Below, piece after piece: positions 5,958-14,800 of a stretch of 33,318 nucleotides of DNA. Source of the DNA: Bacteroides sp. Its GTDB lineage: Bacteria > Bacteroidota > Bacteroidia > Bacteroidales > Bacteroidaceae. The notes below the pieces were generated by a model. It had not been told where the DNA came from. It did no database searches and was given only the letters and a program-made list of their open reading frames with translations. The DNA lies in assembly GCA_017621035.1 (NCBI GenBank), contig JAGATY010000004.1:1-33318 (forward strand), written 5' to 3'. The position numbers and the translations under genes were made by a program. Within the stretch, counting starts at the first letter, position 1. The number at the start of each line of letters is the position of its first letter.

Positions 5958-8900
5958 ATGCAAGAAAAACAGATAAAGAAAGTGCTGCTCCTCGGCTCGG
6001 GCGCACTGAAGATAGGCGAAGCCGGCGAGTTTGACTACAGCGGCAGCCAGGCGCTCAAGGCGCTCAGAGAGGAGGGCATCACCTCCGTCCTCATCAACCC
6101 CAACATCGCCACGGTGCAGACCTCGGAGGGCGTGGCCGACCAAATCTACTTCCTCCCCGTCACCCCCTACTTCGTGGAGAAGGTCATCGAGAAGGAACGC
6201 CCCGACGGCGTGCTGCTCTCCTTCGGCGGACAGACGGCGCTGAACTGCGGCGTGGCCCTCTATCAGGCAGGCGTGTTCCGGAAGTACGGCGTCCGTGTGC
6301 TGGGCACCCCCGTGCAGGCCATCATGGACACCGAGGACCGTGAACTGTTCGTCCGCAAGCTGGACGAAATCGGCGTGAAGACCATCAGGAGCGAGGCCGT
6401 GGAGACGCTGGCCGACGCCCGCCGTGCCGCCCGCGAGCTGGGCTACCCCGTCATCATCCGCGCGGCATACGCCCTGGGCGGACTCGGCTCCGGCTTCTGC
6501 GACAACGAGGCGGAGCTGGACGCGCTGGCCGAGAAGGCCTTCTCCTTCTCCCCCCAGGTGCTGGTGGAGAAGAGCCTCAAGGGCTGGAAGGAGGTGGAGT
6601 ATGAGGTGGTGCGCGACCGCTACGACAACTGCATCACCGTGTGCAACATGGAGAACTTCGACCCGCTGGGCATCCACACGGGCGAGTCGATAGTCATCGC
6701 CCCCAGTCAGACCCTCTCCAACACCGACTACCACAAGCTGCGCGAGCTGGCCATCCGCATCATCCGCCACATCGGCATCGTGGGCGAGTGCAACGTGCAG
6801 TACGCCTACGACCCGCAGTCGGAAGACTACCGCGTCATCGAGGTGAACGCCCGCCTCAGCCGCTCGTCCGCCCTGGCTTCCAAAGCCACCGGCTACCCCC
6901 TGGCCTTCGTCGCCGCCAAGCTGGGTCTGGGCTACGGCCTGTTCGAGCTGAAGAACTCCGTCACCAAGACCACGAGCGCCTTCTTCGAGCCGGCGCTGGA
7001 CTATGTGGTGTGCAAAATCCCCCGCTGGGACCTCGGCAAGTTCCACGGCGTGGACCGCGAGTTGGGCAGTTCGATGAAGTCGGTGGGCGAGGTGATGGCC
7101 ATCGGCCGCACCTTCGAGGAAGCCATCCAGAAGGGTCTCCGCATGATAGGGCAAGGCATGCACGGCTTCGTGGAGAACAAGGAGCTGGTCATCCCCGACA
7201 TCGACAAGGCCCTGCGCGAGCCGACCGACAAGCGCATCTTCGTCATCAGCAAAGCCCTCCGTGCCGGCTACTCCGTGGACCAAATCCACGAGCTGACCAA
7301 GATTGACAAGTGGTTCTTGTATAAGCTGGAAAATATTATGGAGACGAGTAAAGAACTGAGAGGCGGACCCTCCCCCGACCCCTCCACAAGGGAGGGGAGT
7401 GGAATGTCCTGCAACGGTATCTACTCCTTCCCCTTGGGGAAGGCCGGGATGGGGTCCGTGTCCGCCCTGCTCCGCAAGGCCAAAGTCCAAGGCTTCTCCG
7501 ACTTCCAAATCGCCCGTGCCCTCGGCCTCGAAGCCACGATGAGCGGCGAGGAGGCCTCGATGCTCGTCCGCCAATGGCGCAAGCAGCTCGGCATCCTCCC
7601 CGTGGTGAAGCAGATAGATACCCTCGCGGCGGAGTATCCGGCGCAGACGAACTACCTCTACCTCACCTATCAGCAGACCCACCTAAATCCTCCCTGTGAG
7701 GGAGGACTTGCGGATAGTCGGAGTAACTTATCTCCCTCCCTCACAGGGAGGGCTGGGGTGGGTCTCGAGGGCAATCTATCTCCCTCCCTCACAGGGAGGG
7801 CCGGGGTGGGTCCCGAGGGGCTTGTGGGTCTCCCTTCCATCATCGTCCTCGGCTCCGGCGCCTACCGCATCGGCTCCTCCGTGGAGTTCGACTGGTGCGG
7901 CGTGCAGGCGTTGAACACCATCCGCAAGGAGGGATGGGAGAGTGTCATGATCAACTACAACCCCGAAACCGTCTCCACCGACTACGACATGTGCGACCGC
8001 CTCTACTTCGACGAGCTGACCTTCGAGCGCGTGATGGACATCATCGAGGTGGAGAACCCCTACGGCGTCATCGTCTCCACCGGCGGACAGATTCCCAATA
8101 ACCTCGCCCTCCGCCTCGACGCGCAGGGCGTGAACATCCTCGGCACCTCGGCCCGGAGCATCGACAATGCCGAAGACCGCGACAAGTTCTCCGTCATGCT
8201 CGACCGCATCGGCGTGGACCAGCCCGAGTGGAGCGCGCTCACCTCGATGGAGGACATTCACCGCTTCATCGACAAGGTGGGCTTTCCCGTGCTGGTGCGC
8301 CCGTCGTATGTGCTGAGCGGTGCGGCCATGAACGTCTGCTCCAACGAGGAGGAGCTGGAACGCTTCCTCAAGCTGGCCGCCAACGTGAGCAAGAAGCACC
8401 CCGTGGTGGTGAGCCAGTTCATCGAGCACGCCAAGGAGGTGGAGATGGATGCCGTGGCCCGCAACGGCGAAATCATCGTCTACGCCATCTCGGAACACAT
8501 CGAGTACGCCGGCGTACACTCGGGCGACGCCACCATCCAGTTCCCCCCGCAGAAGCTCTATGTGGAGACCGTCCGCCGCATCAAGCGCATCACCCGCCAG
8601 ATAGCCAAGGAGCTGAACATCTCCGGCCCCTTCAACATCCAGTTCCTGGCGCGCGACAACGACATCAAGGTCATCGAGTGCAACCTCCGTGCCTCGCGCT
8701 CCTTCCCCTTCGTGAGCAAGGTGCTGAAGATAAACTTCATCGAGTTGGCCACCCGCGTGATGCTCGGTCTGCCCGTCGAGAAGCCGGAGAAGAACCTCTT
8801 CGACCTCGACTATGTGGGCATCAAGGCCAGCCAGTTCTCCTTCAACCGCCTGCAGAAGGCCGACCCCGTGCTGGGCGTCGACATGGCCTCCACCGGCGAA

Positions 8901-9383
8901 GTGGGCTGCATCGGTCAGGACACCTCGTGCGCCATCCTCAAGGCGATGCTCTCCGTGGGCTACCGCATTCCCGACAAGGAGAAGGGCATCTTGCTCTCCA
9001 CCGGCAACGCCAAGCAGAAGGCCGATATGCTGGACGCCGCCCGTCGCTTGCACAAGCAGGGCTACCGGCTCTATGCCACCGGCGGCTCGTCCCGCTTCCT
9101 CACCGAGAACGGTGTGCCGAATACCCTCGTCCATTGGCCGAGCGAGGATGCGCAGCCCCAAGCCCTCGACCTGCTCCACCGCAAGGAGATTGACCTGGTG
9201 GTGAACATCCCGAAGAACCTCACCAGCGGCGAGCTGACCAACGGCTACAAAATCCGCCGTGCCGCCATCGACCTGAACATTCCGCTCATCACCAACGCCC
9301 GCCTCGCCAGCGCCTTCATCAGCGCCTTCTGCTCGATGACGGTGGATGATTTGGCGATAAAGAGTTGGGGGGAGTATAAGTAG
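5958..9383 (+). CDS. carB: Carbamoyl-phosphate synthase, large subunit
   Basis: 1141 residues from the ATG at 5958 (MQEKQIKKVLLLGSGALKIG). Longer frames start in the upstream repeat and lack homology. It makes carbamoyl phosphate from bicarbonate, two ATP and ammonia from CarA. Two ATP-grasp synthetase halves begin at KVLLLGSGALKIGEAGEFDYSG and, near residue 626, SIIVLGSGAYRIGSSVEFDWCG; an MGS-like allosteric domain occupies roughly 1005-1130. Family members have about 1070 residues, and the roughly 68 extra are explained by two in-frame repeat insertions: residues 470-500, within the oligomerisation domain, and about 574-620, just before the second half. Both fall in probable surface or linker positions, and reading frame and domain motifs are preserved, so the enzyme is probably active. 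The gene is strongly GC-rich. It ends in another repeat-type hairpin (9395-9437). Confidence 0.96.
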   Translation: MQEKQIKKVLLLGSGALKIGEAGEFDYSGSQALKALREEGITSVLINPNIATVQTSEGVADQIYFLPVTPYFVEKVIEKERPDGVLLSFGGQTALNCGVALYQAGVFRKYGVRVLGTPVQAIMDTEDRELFVRKLDEIGVKTIRSEAVETLADARRAARELGYPVIIRAAYALGGLGSGFCDNEAELDALAEKAFSFSPQVLVEKSLKGWKEVEYEVVRDRYDNCITVCNMENFDPLGIHTGESIVIAPSQTLSNTDYHKLRELAIRIIRHIGIVGECNVQYAYDPQSEDYRVIEVNARLSRSSALASKATGYPLAFVAAKLGLGYGLFELKNSVTKTTSAFFEPALDYVVCKIPRWDLGKFHGVDRELGSSMKSVGEVMAIGRTFEEAIQKGLRMIGQGMHGFVENKELVIPDIDKALREPTDKRIFVISKALRAGYSVDQIHELTKIDKWFLYKLENIMETSKELRGGPSPDPSTREGSGMSCNGIYSFPLGKAGMGSVSALLRKAKVQGFSDFQIARALGLEATMSGEEASMLVRQWRKQLGILPVVKQIDTLAAEYPAQTNYLYLTYQQTHLNPPCEGGLADSRSNLSPSLTGRAGVGLEGNLSPSLTGRAGVGPEGLVGLPSIIVLGSGAYRIGSSVEFDWCGVQALNTIRKEGWESVMINYNPETVSTDYDMCDRLYFDELTFERVMDIIEVENPYGVIVSTGGQIPNNLALRLDAQGVNILGTSARSIDNAEDRDKFSVMLDRIGVDQPEWSALTSMEDIHRFIDKVGFPVLVRPSYVLSGAAMNVCSNEEELERFLKLAANVSKKHPVVVSQFIEHAKEVEMDAVARNGEIIVYAISEHIEYAGVHSGDATIQFPPQKLYVETVRRIKRITRQIAKELNISGPFNIQFLARDNDIKVIECNLRASRSFPFVSKVLKINFIELATRVMLGLPVEKPEKNLFDLDYVGIKASQFSFNRLQKADPVLGVDMASTGEVGCIGQDTSCAILKAMLSVGYRIPDKEKGILLSTGNAKQKADMLDAARRLHKQGYRLYATGGSSRFLTENGVPNTLVHWPSEDAQPQALDLLHRKEIDLVVNIPKNLTSGELTNGYKIRRAAIDLNIPLITNARLASAFISAFCSMTVDDLAIKSWGEYK
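7365..7457. repeat. G/C-rich palindromic repeat inserted in frame in carB (copy 1)
   Basis: Inverted arms at 7365-7400 and 7423-7457 (ggaccctcccccg paired with cgggatggggtcc at the outer ends). Each arm also folds on itself, for example ccttccccttggggaagg at about 7426-7443. It is translated without stop as residues about 470-500 of CarB (PSPDPSTREGSG and SFPLGKAGMGS), unlike flanking CarB sequence. Confidence 0.85.
7676..7820. repeat. G/C-rich palindromic repeat inserted in frame in carB (copy 2, right arm duplicated)
   Basis: The left arm (7676-7706, gacccacc to ggagga) is inverted relative to two right arms at 7733-7764 and 7781-7812. The right arm lies in a 48-nt unit repeated twice, read as LSPSLTGRAGVG-LEGN and LSPSLTGRAGVG-PEGL. 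Arms fold internally (ccctgtgaggg; ccctcacaggg). The insert is open in the CarB frame and gives residues about 574-620. Confidence 0.87.
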
Positions 9384-9394
9384 AAGGCGAAGTA

Positions 9395-9437
9395 GACCCT
9401 CCCAAACCCCGCCCCAAAGGAAAGGGCTGGGGAGGGC
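9395..9437. repeat. G/C-rich hairpin after carB, same repeat type; possible terminator
   Basis: gaccctcccaaacccc faces gggctggggagggcc in a single hairpin 11 bp past the carB stop. The ends resemble the outer arms of the two carB inserts, so it is probably a half or reduced copy. It could end transcription of the carAB unit, but there is no T-run. Confidence 0.65.
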
Positions 9438-9794
9438 CTCTTCGATGACGCCATTGGCTACTCCTCACAGTTTTCGTGCTCATTCATAAAAGTAGCACTT
9501 TGTTCTAAGATGAGTTGCTATACCATCGGTGAAGAGAAGAAGTATGCACCAGTCTCTTTGCAACTATCCCTATTTTATCTTGCCGTTTTCCCACCAACTT
9601 CTCTTTTTGACGTTTTGTCATTTTGATATTCAAACCGCCTGAGAATCGCGTATTTTCGGGCGAGGGGAGGGGTGGTGGAGAATTTTAAAGTGAAAAGTGG
9701 TTATCTTGTTGACTGCTAGATATATCGCGAAATGTTTACAGAAATTCTAGAGAAAATCAGAGGGGAAAATGGGGGGATTTGCTCCTTCTTGGAG

Positions 9795-10010
9795 GAAGAT
9801 TAAGACCTTTGGGGCGGAAGATTTAATGCTTTAGGCCGGAAGTCTTATACTTTTGGGGCAAAAGAATAAGAGTTTTGGCCTCCGAAACACCGACTGTTTT
9901 GCCCGAAAGTGCGGACTTTTCATCGAAAAGTCTCGGTGTTTTGCCGAAAAGTCTCACTGTTTTGGCCGTGAAGTGCTCTTTCTAGCCGGAAATCTCCGCT
10001 AGATTGAGCA
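9795..10010. repeat. Degenerate tandem array, period about 22 nt, upstream of proS
   Basis: About ten units of 20-23 nt share the pattern gaagtctnnnnnttttggccg. Unit starts are near 9795, 9817, 9839, 9861, 9884, 9906, 9926, 9947, 9969 and 9989. The clearest neighbours are 9926-9946 and 9947-9968 (aaaagtctc...tgttttg-ccg in both). Units have diverged by substitution and small indels. It lies in the 863-bp gap between carB and proS; elsewhere in that gap (9438-9794 and 10011-10190) I see no gene or RNA. Confidence 0.7.
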
Positions 10011-10192
10011 TTTTTGTTGAAGTGTCGGTTAGCAAAAGTCGGCTTTTCTTTCTCTTTTGTTACAAAAATGGTGCTGTTTGCTTGCAATGTGTTAATCGGA
10101 TTTCGGCGTTGAAATGGCTCGGAAGGGATAATAAAGGTGGCTTCCTCTTAAAATAGTAAGGTGTAATGCAGATATCTTTCTTATAAATTTTG

Positions 10193-10200
10193 TACTTTTG
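10193..10200 (+). promoter_or_regulatory. Promoter -7 box (TACTTTTG) for proS
   Basis: TACTTTTG fits TAnnTTTG and lies 46 bp before the proS ATG. No clear -33 TTTG box was found at the expected 19-21 bp upstream. Confidence 0.55.
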
Positions 10201-10246
10201 CACCTTGTTTGAAAATAACCGGTATAAACTTAAAAACGAAATAAAA

Positions 10247-11740
10247 ATGGCAGTAGAACTTAAAGATCTGACCAAGCGCAGTGAGAATTACTCACAGTGG
10301 TACAACGAGTTGGTGGTGAAAGCCGACCTTGCCGAGCAGTCTGCCGTACGCGGCTGTATGGTGATTAAACCTTACGGATATGCTATTTGGGAAAAGATGC
10401 AACGTCAATTGGACGATATGTTCAAGGCTACGGGGCACGTTAATGCTTACTTCCCCTTATTGATACCGAAGTCTTTCCTCAGTCGCGAGGCCGAGCACGT
10501 AGAAGGCTTTGCCAAAGAGTGTGCAGTGGTGACCCATCACCGTCTAAAGAATGCGCCTGACGGCAGTGGGGTAGTGGTTGACCCCGAAGCTAAGTTGGAA
10601 GAGGAATTGATTATTCGTCCTACCTCCGAGACTATTATCTGGAACACTTATAAGAACTGGATTAACTCTTATCGTGACCTTCCCATCCTCTGTAACCAAT
10701 GGGCTAACGTGATGCGTTGGGAAATGCGCACCCGTCTTTTCCTGCGTACGGCCGAGTTCCTCTGGCAGGAAGGTCATACGGCTCATGCTACCCGCGAGGA
10801 GGCTGAAGAGGAAGCTGTTAAGATGCTGAACGTGTATGCCGAGTTTGCCGAGAAATACATGGCCGTGCCGGTAGTTAAAGGTGTGAAGAGCGCCAACGAA
10901 CGTTTTGCCGGAGCACTGGATACTTACACCATCGAAGCTATGATGCAAGATGGTAAGGCATTGCAAAGCGGTACCTCACACTTCTTGGGACAGAACTTTG
11001 CCAAAGCGTTTGATGTGCAGTTTGTCAATAAGGAAAACAAGCTGGAGTACGTATGGGCGACCTCATGGGGTGTGTCAACTCGTCTGATGGGTGCACTTAT
11101 CATGACCCACTCCGATGACAACGGCTTGGTTCTTCCTCCGCATCTTGCCCCCATCCAGGTAGTAATCGTACCTATTTATAAGAACGCAGAGATGTTGGCA
11201 AAGATTGATGAAAAGATTGCCGGCATCGTTGAGAAACTGAAGGCCATGGGCATTAGTGTGAAGTATGACAATGCTGATAACAAGCGTCCGGGCTTTAAGT
11301 TTGCCGACTACGAAGTGAAAGGCGTTCCTGTTCGCTTGGTAATGGGTGGTCGCGACCTGGAAAACAACACAATGGAGGTAATGCGTCGAGACACACTGGA
11401 GAAAGAGACTCGCTCTTGCGACGGTATCGAGGAGTATGTAAAGAATCTGCTTGAAGAAATCCAGGCCAATATCTATAAGAAGGCACTTGACTATCGCAAC
11501 AGCCGCATCCGTGTGGTAGATACGTATGAAGAGTTCAAGGAAAAGATTGAAGAAGGTGGTTTCATTCTGGCTCACTGGGACGGTACGGTTGAGACAGAGG
11601 AGAAGATTAAGGAGGAAACCAAAGCAACCATTCGTTGCGTTCCGTTTGATGCCTTCTATGAAGGCGATAAGGAACCCGGCAAGTGTATGGTAACCGGCAA
11701 ACCGTCGAAGTGCCGTGTAATCTTTGCCCGCTCTTATTGA
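10247..11740 (+). CDS. proS: Prolyl-tRNA synthetase, archaeal/eukaryotic type
   Basis: 497 residues from the ATG at 10247; the longer upstream frame would begin within the promoter box, so it is rejected. It charges tRNA-Pro with proline in the cytoplasm. The class II catalytic core includes RPTSETIIW and the motif 2 stretch starting at Arg157 ([21 protein letters not shown]), then an anticodon-binding domain and the C-terminal zinc-type domain ending [10 protein letters not shown] final Tyr and absence of the bacterial editing insertion mark the short archaeal/eukaryotic-type ProRS, which is usual in Bacteroidetes. It appears monocistronic: own promoter, long upstream gap and a hairpin at 11802-11843. 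Its GC content is moderate, unlike carAB. Confidence 0.96.
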   Translation: MAVELKDLTKRSENYSQWYNELVVKADLAEQSAVRGCMVIKPYGYAIWEKMQRQLDDMFKATGHVNAYFPLLIPKSFLSREAEHVEGFAKECAVVTHHRLKNAPDGSGVVVDPEAKLEEELIIRPTSETIIWNTYKNWINSYRDLPILCNQWANVMRWEMRTRLFLRTAEFLWQEGHTAHATREEAEEEAVKMLNVYAEFAEKYMAVPVVKGVKSANERFAGALDTYTIEAMMQDGKALQSGTSHFLGQNFAKAFDVQFVNKENKLEYVWATSWGVSTRLMGALIMTHSDDNGLVLPPHLAPIQVVIVPIYKNAEMLAKIDEKIAGIVEKLKAMGISVKYDNADNKRPGFKFADYEVKGVPVRLVMGGRDLENNTMEVMRRDTLEKETRSCDGIEEYVKNLLEEIQANIYKKALDYRNSRIRVVDTYEEFKEKIEEGGFILAHWDGTVETEEKIKEETKATIRCVPFDAFYEGDKEPGKCMVTGKPSKCRVIFARSY

Positions 11741-11760
11741 TGAAATAGGGAATACACCTT

Positions 11761-11804
11761 ATTTATATTATAGGAAAGCAAGATTTATATTATAGGAAAC
11801 CAAG
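11761..11804. repeat. 22-bp tandem direct repeat after proS
   Basis: Two adjacent copies at 11761-11782 and 11783-11804 begin atttatattataggaaa and differ by one base (gcaag or ccaag). They lie 20 bp past the proS stop, directly before the terminator hairpin. Confidence 0.8.
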
Positions 11805-11843
11805 AAGCGGTGGCCGTCTGTAGTAGATGTGCTACCGCTTCTT
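11802..11843 (+). terminator. Hairpin between convergent proS and tamB
   Basis: aagaagcggtggc (11802-11814) pairs with gctaccgcttctt (11831-11843) with one mismatch. The tail is only moderately T-rich (agttatttt), so termination of proS, and possibly tamB from the other side, is inferred. Confidence 0.55.
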
Positions 11844-11879
11844 AGTTATTTTATCTGCTTATTTCAGTTTGCTGTCAGG

Positions 11880-14800
11880 CTATTGTGCCCTTTTCTCTTT
11901 GGCTCTGGCCGTTTGTTGAGTGGGGGCAGGTTCGGTTTGCTCGGTGGCTTCACGCTTTGGTTGTGACTGTTTCTTTTCCAATCGGCGTAACTTCCATTTG
12001 TTCCAGAAGAGCAAATCGCTCCACTTGTTGAACTCCTTCTTAAAGATGATACCAATGCCCTGAGTGGTAAGATTGGTTTGGGTATAGTAACGGTCGTTGG
12101 TTTCATTGTAAGCTTTCAGTCGAATGTCACCGGAGCGGGTAACCAACCATTCGGCTTCGAAGTCGCCCACAAAGTTGGTATTGGCCATCGGGTTCTCCCG
12201 ATAACCAAAGTTACCGTTAATGAGCAGGCGGTTATTAAGCAGTTGGCCGGACAACATGCCGGCAAATTCCATATCGTTCCAACCTTCGCCGGTACTAAGA
12301 TTTGTGCCAATGTTCCAGTTGTTGCTATTGATAACTTGCGACAAAGCATTGTTCAGCTGTCCGGAAAGAGTAGAGGAGAGCACGCTGGACATCATGTTTG
12401 AATTCTGTGTGGCCTCTACATTTTCCGGTGTATAGAACTTTCCGATGCCCAGCAGATAGAGTATTTGCATGTTCATCTGTTCGTCTGTCGGGATGTAGTT
12501 GCGTACCAAAGCCTGCACTTCATCGCGTTCGTTCGGCAACTCCAAGCCCAGTTTGACGGTAGGAGAGGTCAACTGCCCGCTGATGCCCATGGTACAATTT
12601 ACCTTTACGCTGGTTTGGGTGACATACTCGCTGGCATTGGGCATCAGGTCGTTAAGCGAGGCAGAGTTTACGGTGTAAGCGGCCTGAATGTCGAGGTTTG
12701 CATCTTCCGGTGCTCCACTAAAGGAGATGGTACTGCCGTCGCTGATGTTAAAGTCCTTTCGGATTACTTCTTGCAGGCTGAATTTGTAGACTCCCTGACT
12801 GAGACGATAGTTACCAAACATCTTGAAGTCGCCCTTATTGTAGAACTCAGCCCGAATGTTACCGGTTCCTCGACCGCTGATGTAGTCGCCCGCAATAGGA
12901 TCCATGATGATTCTCATGGTAGCGTCGGGAGTTGCTTCCAGCTGAAGGTTCAGGCGTAAGTCGCTATCGCCTTCATCGTCTTGCTGCTTGATTTCTTTCT
13001 GTGCAAGCTCGAAGATGGAGAGTTGCACGGAGTCTTGTACGGCACGTCGGGGTGTCTTGTCCACGAAACGAATAAACTGATTGCTGGTGGCCGTGGTTAC
13101 ATTGTCTTTAATATAGGTAAAGACGGAGTTGCGATTGGTTGACAAGGCAAGGTCTACGTTTAACCCATCTCGTGCGTTACCCGACAAGGTAACGTTGCCT
13201 GTACCGTACACAGTTCCGTAGAAAGGATAGTCGGGAGACTCTTGTGTATTCATCACCAGCATGTTGTTCAGGTTAAAGTTGAACTGATAGCGCATGTCTT
13301 TAAAGTGGTTGTAACGCAAGTAACCACTCATTCTGCCCTGACGTCCTACTTCGTCGAATACACGATTGTTGTTGAAGGTAAGTCCGTCCGGTTCAATCAG
13401 AATACTGTCTTTCACGTTGAACATAGTATTAAGCATGGCAATCTTCAACGAGGCATCGCCCAGTACACGGCCTTGCATGGTGAGTGCCTTAAACTTTCCG
13501 TAGAGATGAACGTCACCCGTGACGCGGGCTTTAAACTCAGGAGTGATGTCTTCTAAGAAGTTGTGTATAAACTTTAAGTTGGTGTTTTGGGCTTTAATCT
13601 GTAAGTCCAGCGCACTGGTAGGTTTGATGGGGTAGACAAAGCCATACACATTGGTTTGGGAGAGATTCTCTTCTTCGATGTGGGCATCCAGCAAGATTCC
13701 TTTTACGTCGTGGTGCCATTCGCCATGAATGTTGGCATTACCCAGGGGACCTCCAAACAGTCCGAAGTTGCGGATGGATAAGTCGGTCTGCATAACAGGT
13801 TTATCCAACACGCCACTGGCTAAGGCCGGGCCGGTGGCTTCTCCCTGAAAACTTACGCCAAGGTCGGCAATGTCGAAGATGTAACCGATATTGATATCTT
13901 TCAAATCTAGGCGTACGGTGTCTTCCGGCAATTTGGAAAGTGTGCCGTTGACACGTAAGTGCCGGCGGTTCTCATGGCTGAAATAGAAGTTGTTGATATG
14001 GACTTTGCCGGAGTCGATAACCACCTGCGAGGGGTGTACTTCCCATAGTGTATCGCTCAAGATGATTTGAGTCGGCAGAATGTCGACGGTGGTTTTCAGT
14101 GCTCCTCGCTCTGCTTTCTTGTTTTTGTTGCGGAAACGTTTCTGTTTGGAAGCTTGCCCGTCGCTCTCTTCTGCTCTTACAAAGTTAGTCAGGGCAGAGA
14201 GTCTGCCTCCGTAAGTCAGTGCACTGCTATTGCCCCAGTTAACGGTTGTGCTCAGGCGGTCTTCTTTGGCTTCGGTTTCCACGGCTAAGTTGATGGCTCC
14301 ATCTTTCTTACGATTGTTGAAGCGGAATTTGGCTTGAATGCGGTCGCCGGAGTTCTCACAAAGCAATACTCCGGACTCGATGAACTTATCTTTGTAAAGC
14401 AAACGGGGGAAGTAGCCTTCTACACGCAGACGTTCCGCTTTGTCGTTTACATATCCTTTTATTGTGGAGTGTGCATAGACCTTGAGCGGAATCTGAAGGA
14501 CATCGTAAAGCAGGTCGGTATTGTGTACATGCAAATCGAATCGGAAGTTGTTTTCTGTCTTTATCTTGCTATCATTGGCTTCGATAAGTGCCGGCAAATA
14601 GCGATGCAAGATGTTTTGTATGCTGGTTGGCAAGGTTTTGTAAGAGTAGTCGCCCTCAATCTTTCCTTGCAGGAAGTTGGAAGCGATGTGCAGGCTCTTC
14701 TCGTGCTTGTTTTTGCGGATAGCGGTAATCTTTAGGTTGTCCAGCAGATATTGGTTGTCCGGAGAAGTGACTTGCAGGCTGTCTATATTGATTTCACCGT

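Noticed and set aside
7365-7820. Frameshift or pseudogene in carB
   Set aside because: The frame is unbroken through both inserts and all downstream domain motifs are intact.
5931-9179. Long antisense open frames over carB (583 and 467 codons)
   Set aside because: They are His/Val/Glu/Asp-rich mirror frames of GC-rich CarB with no family motif or start signal.
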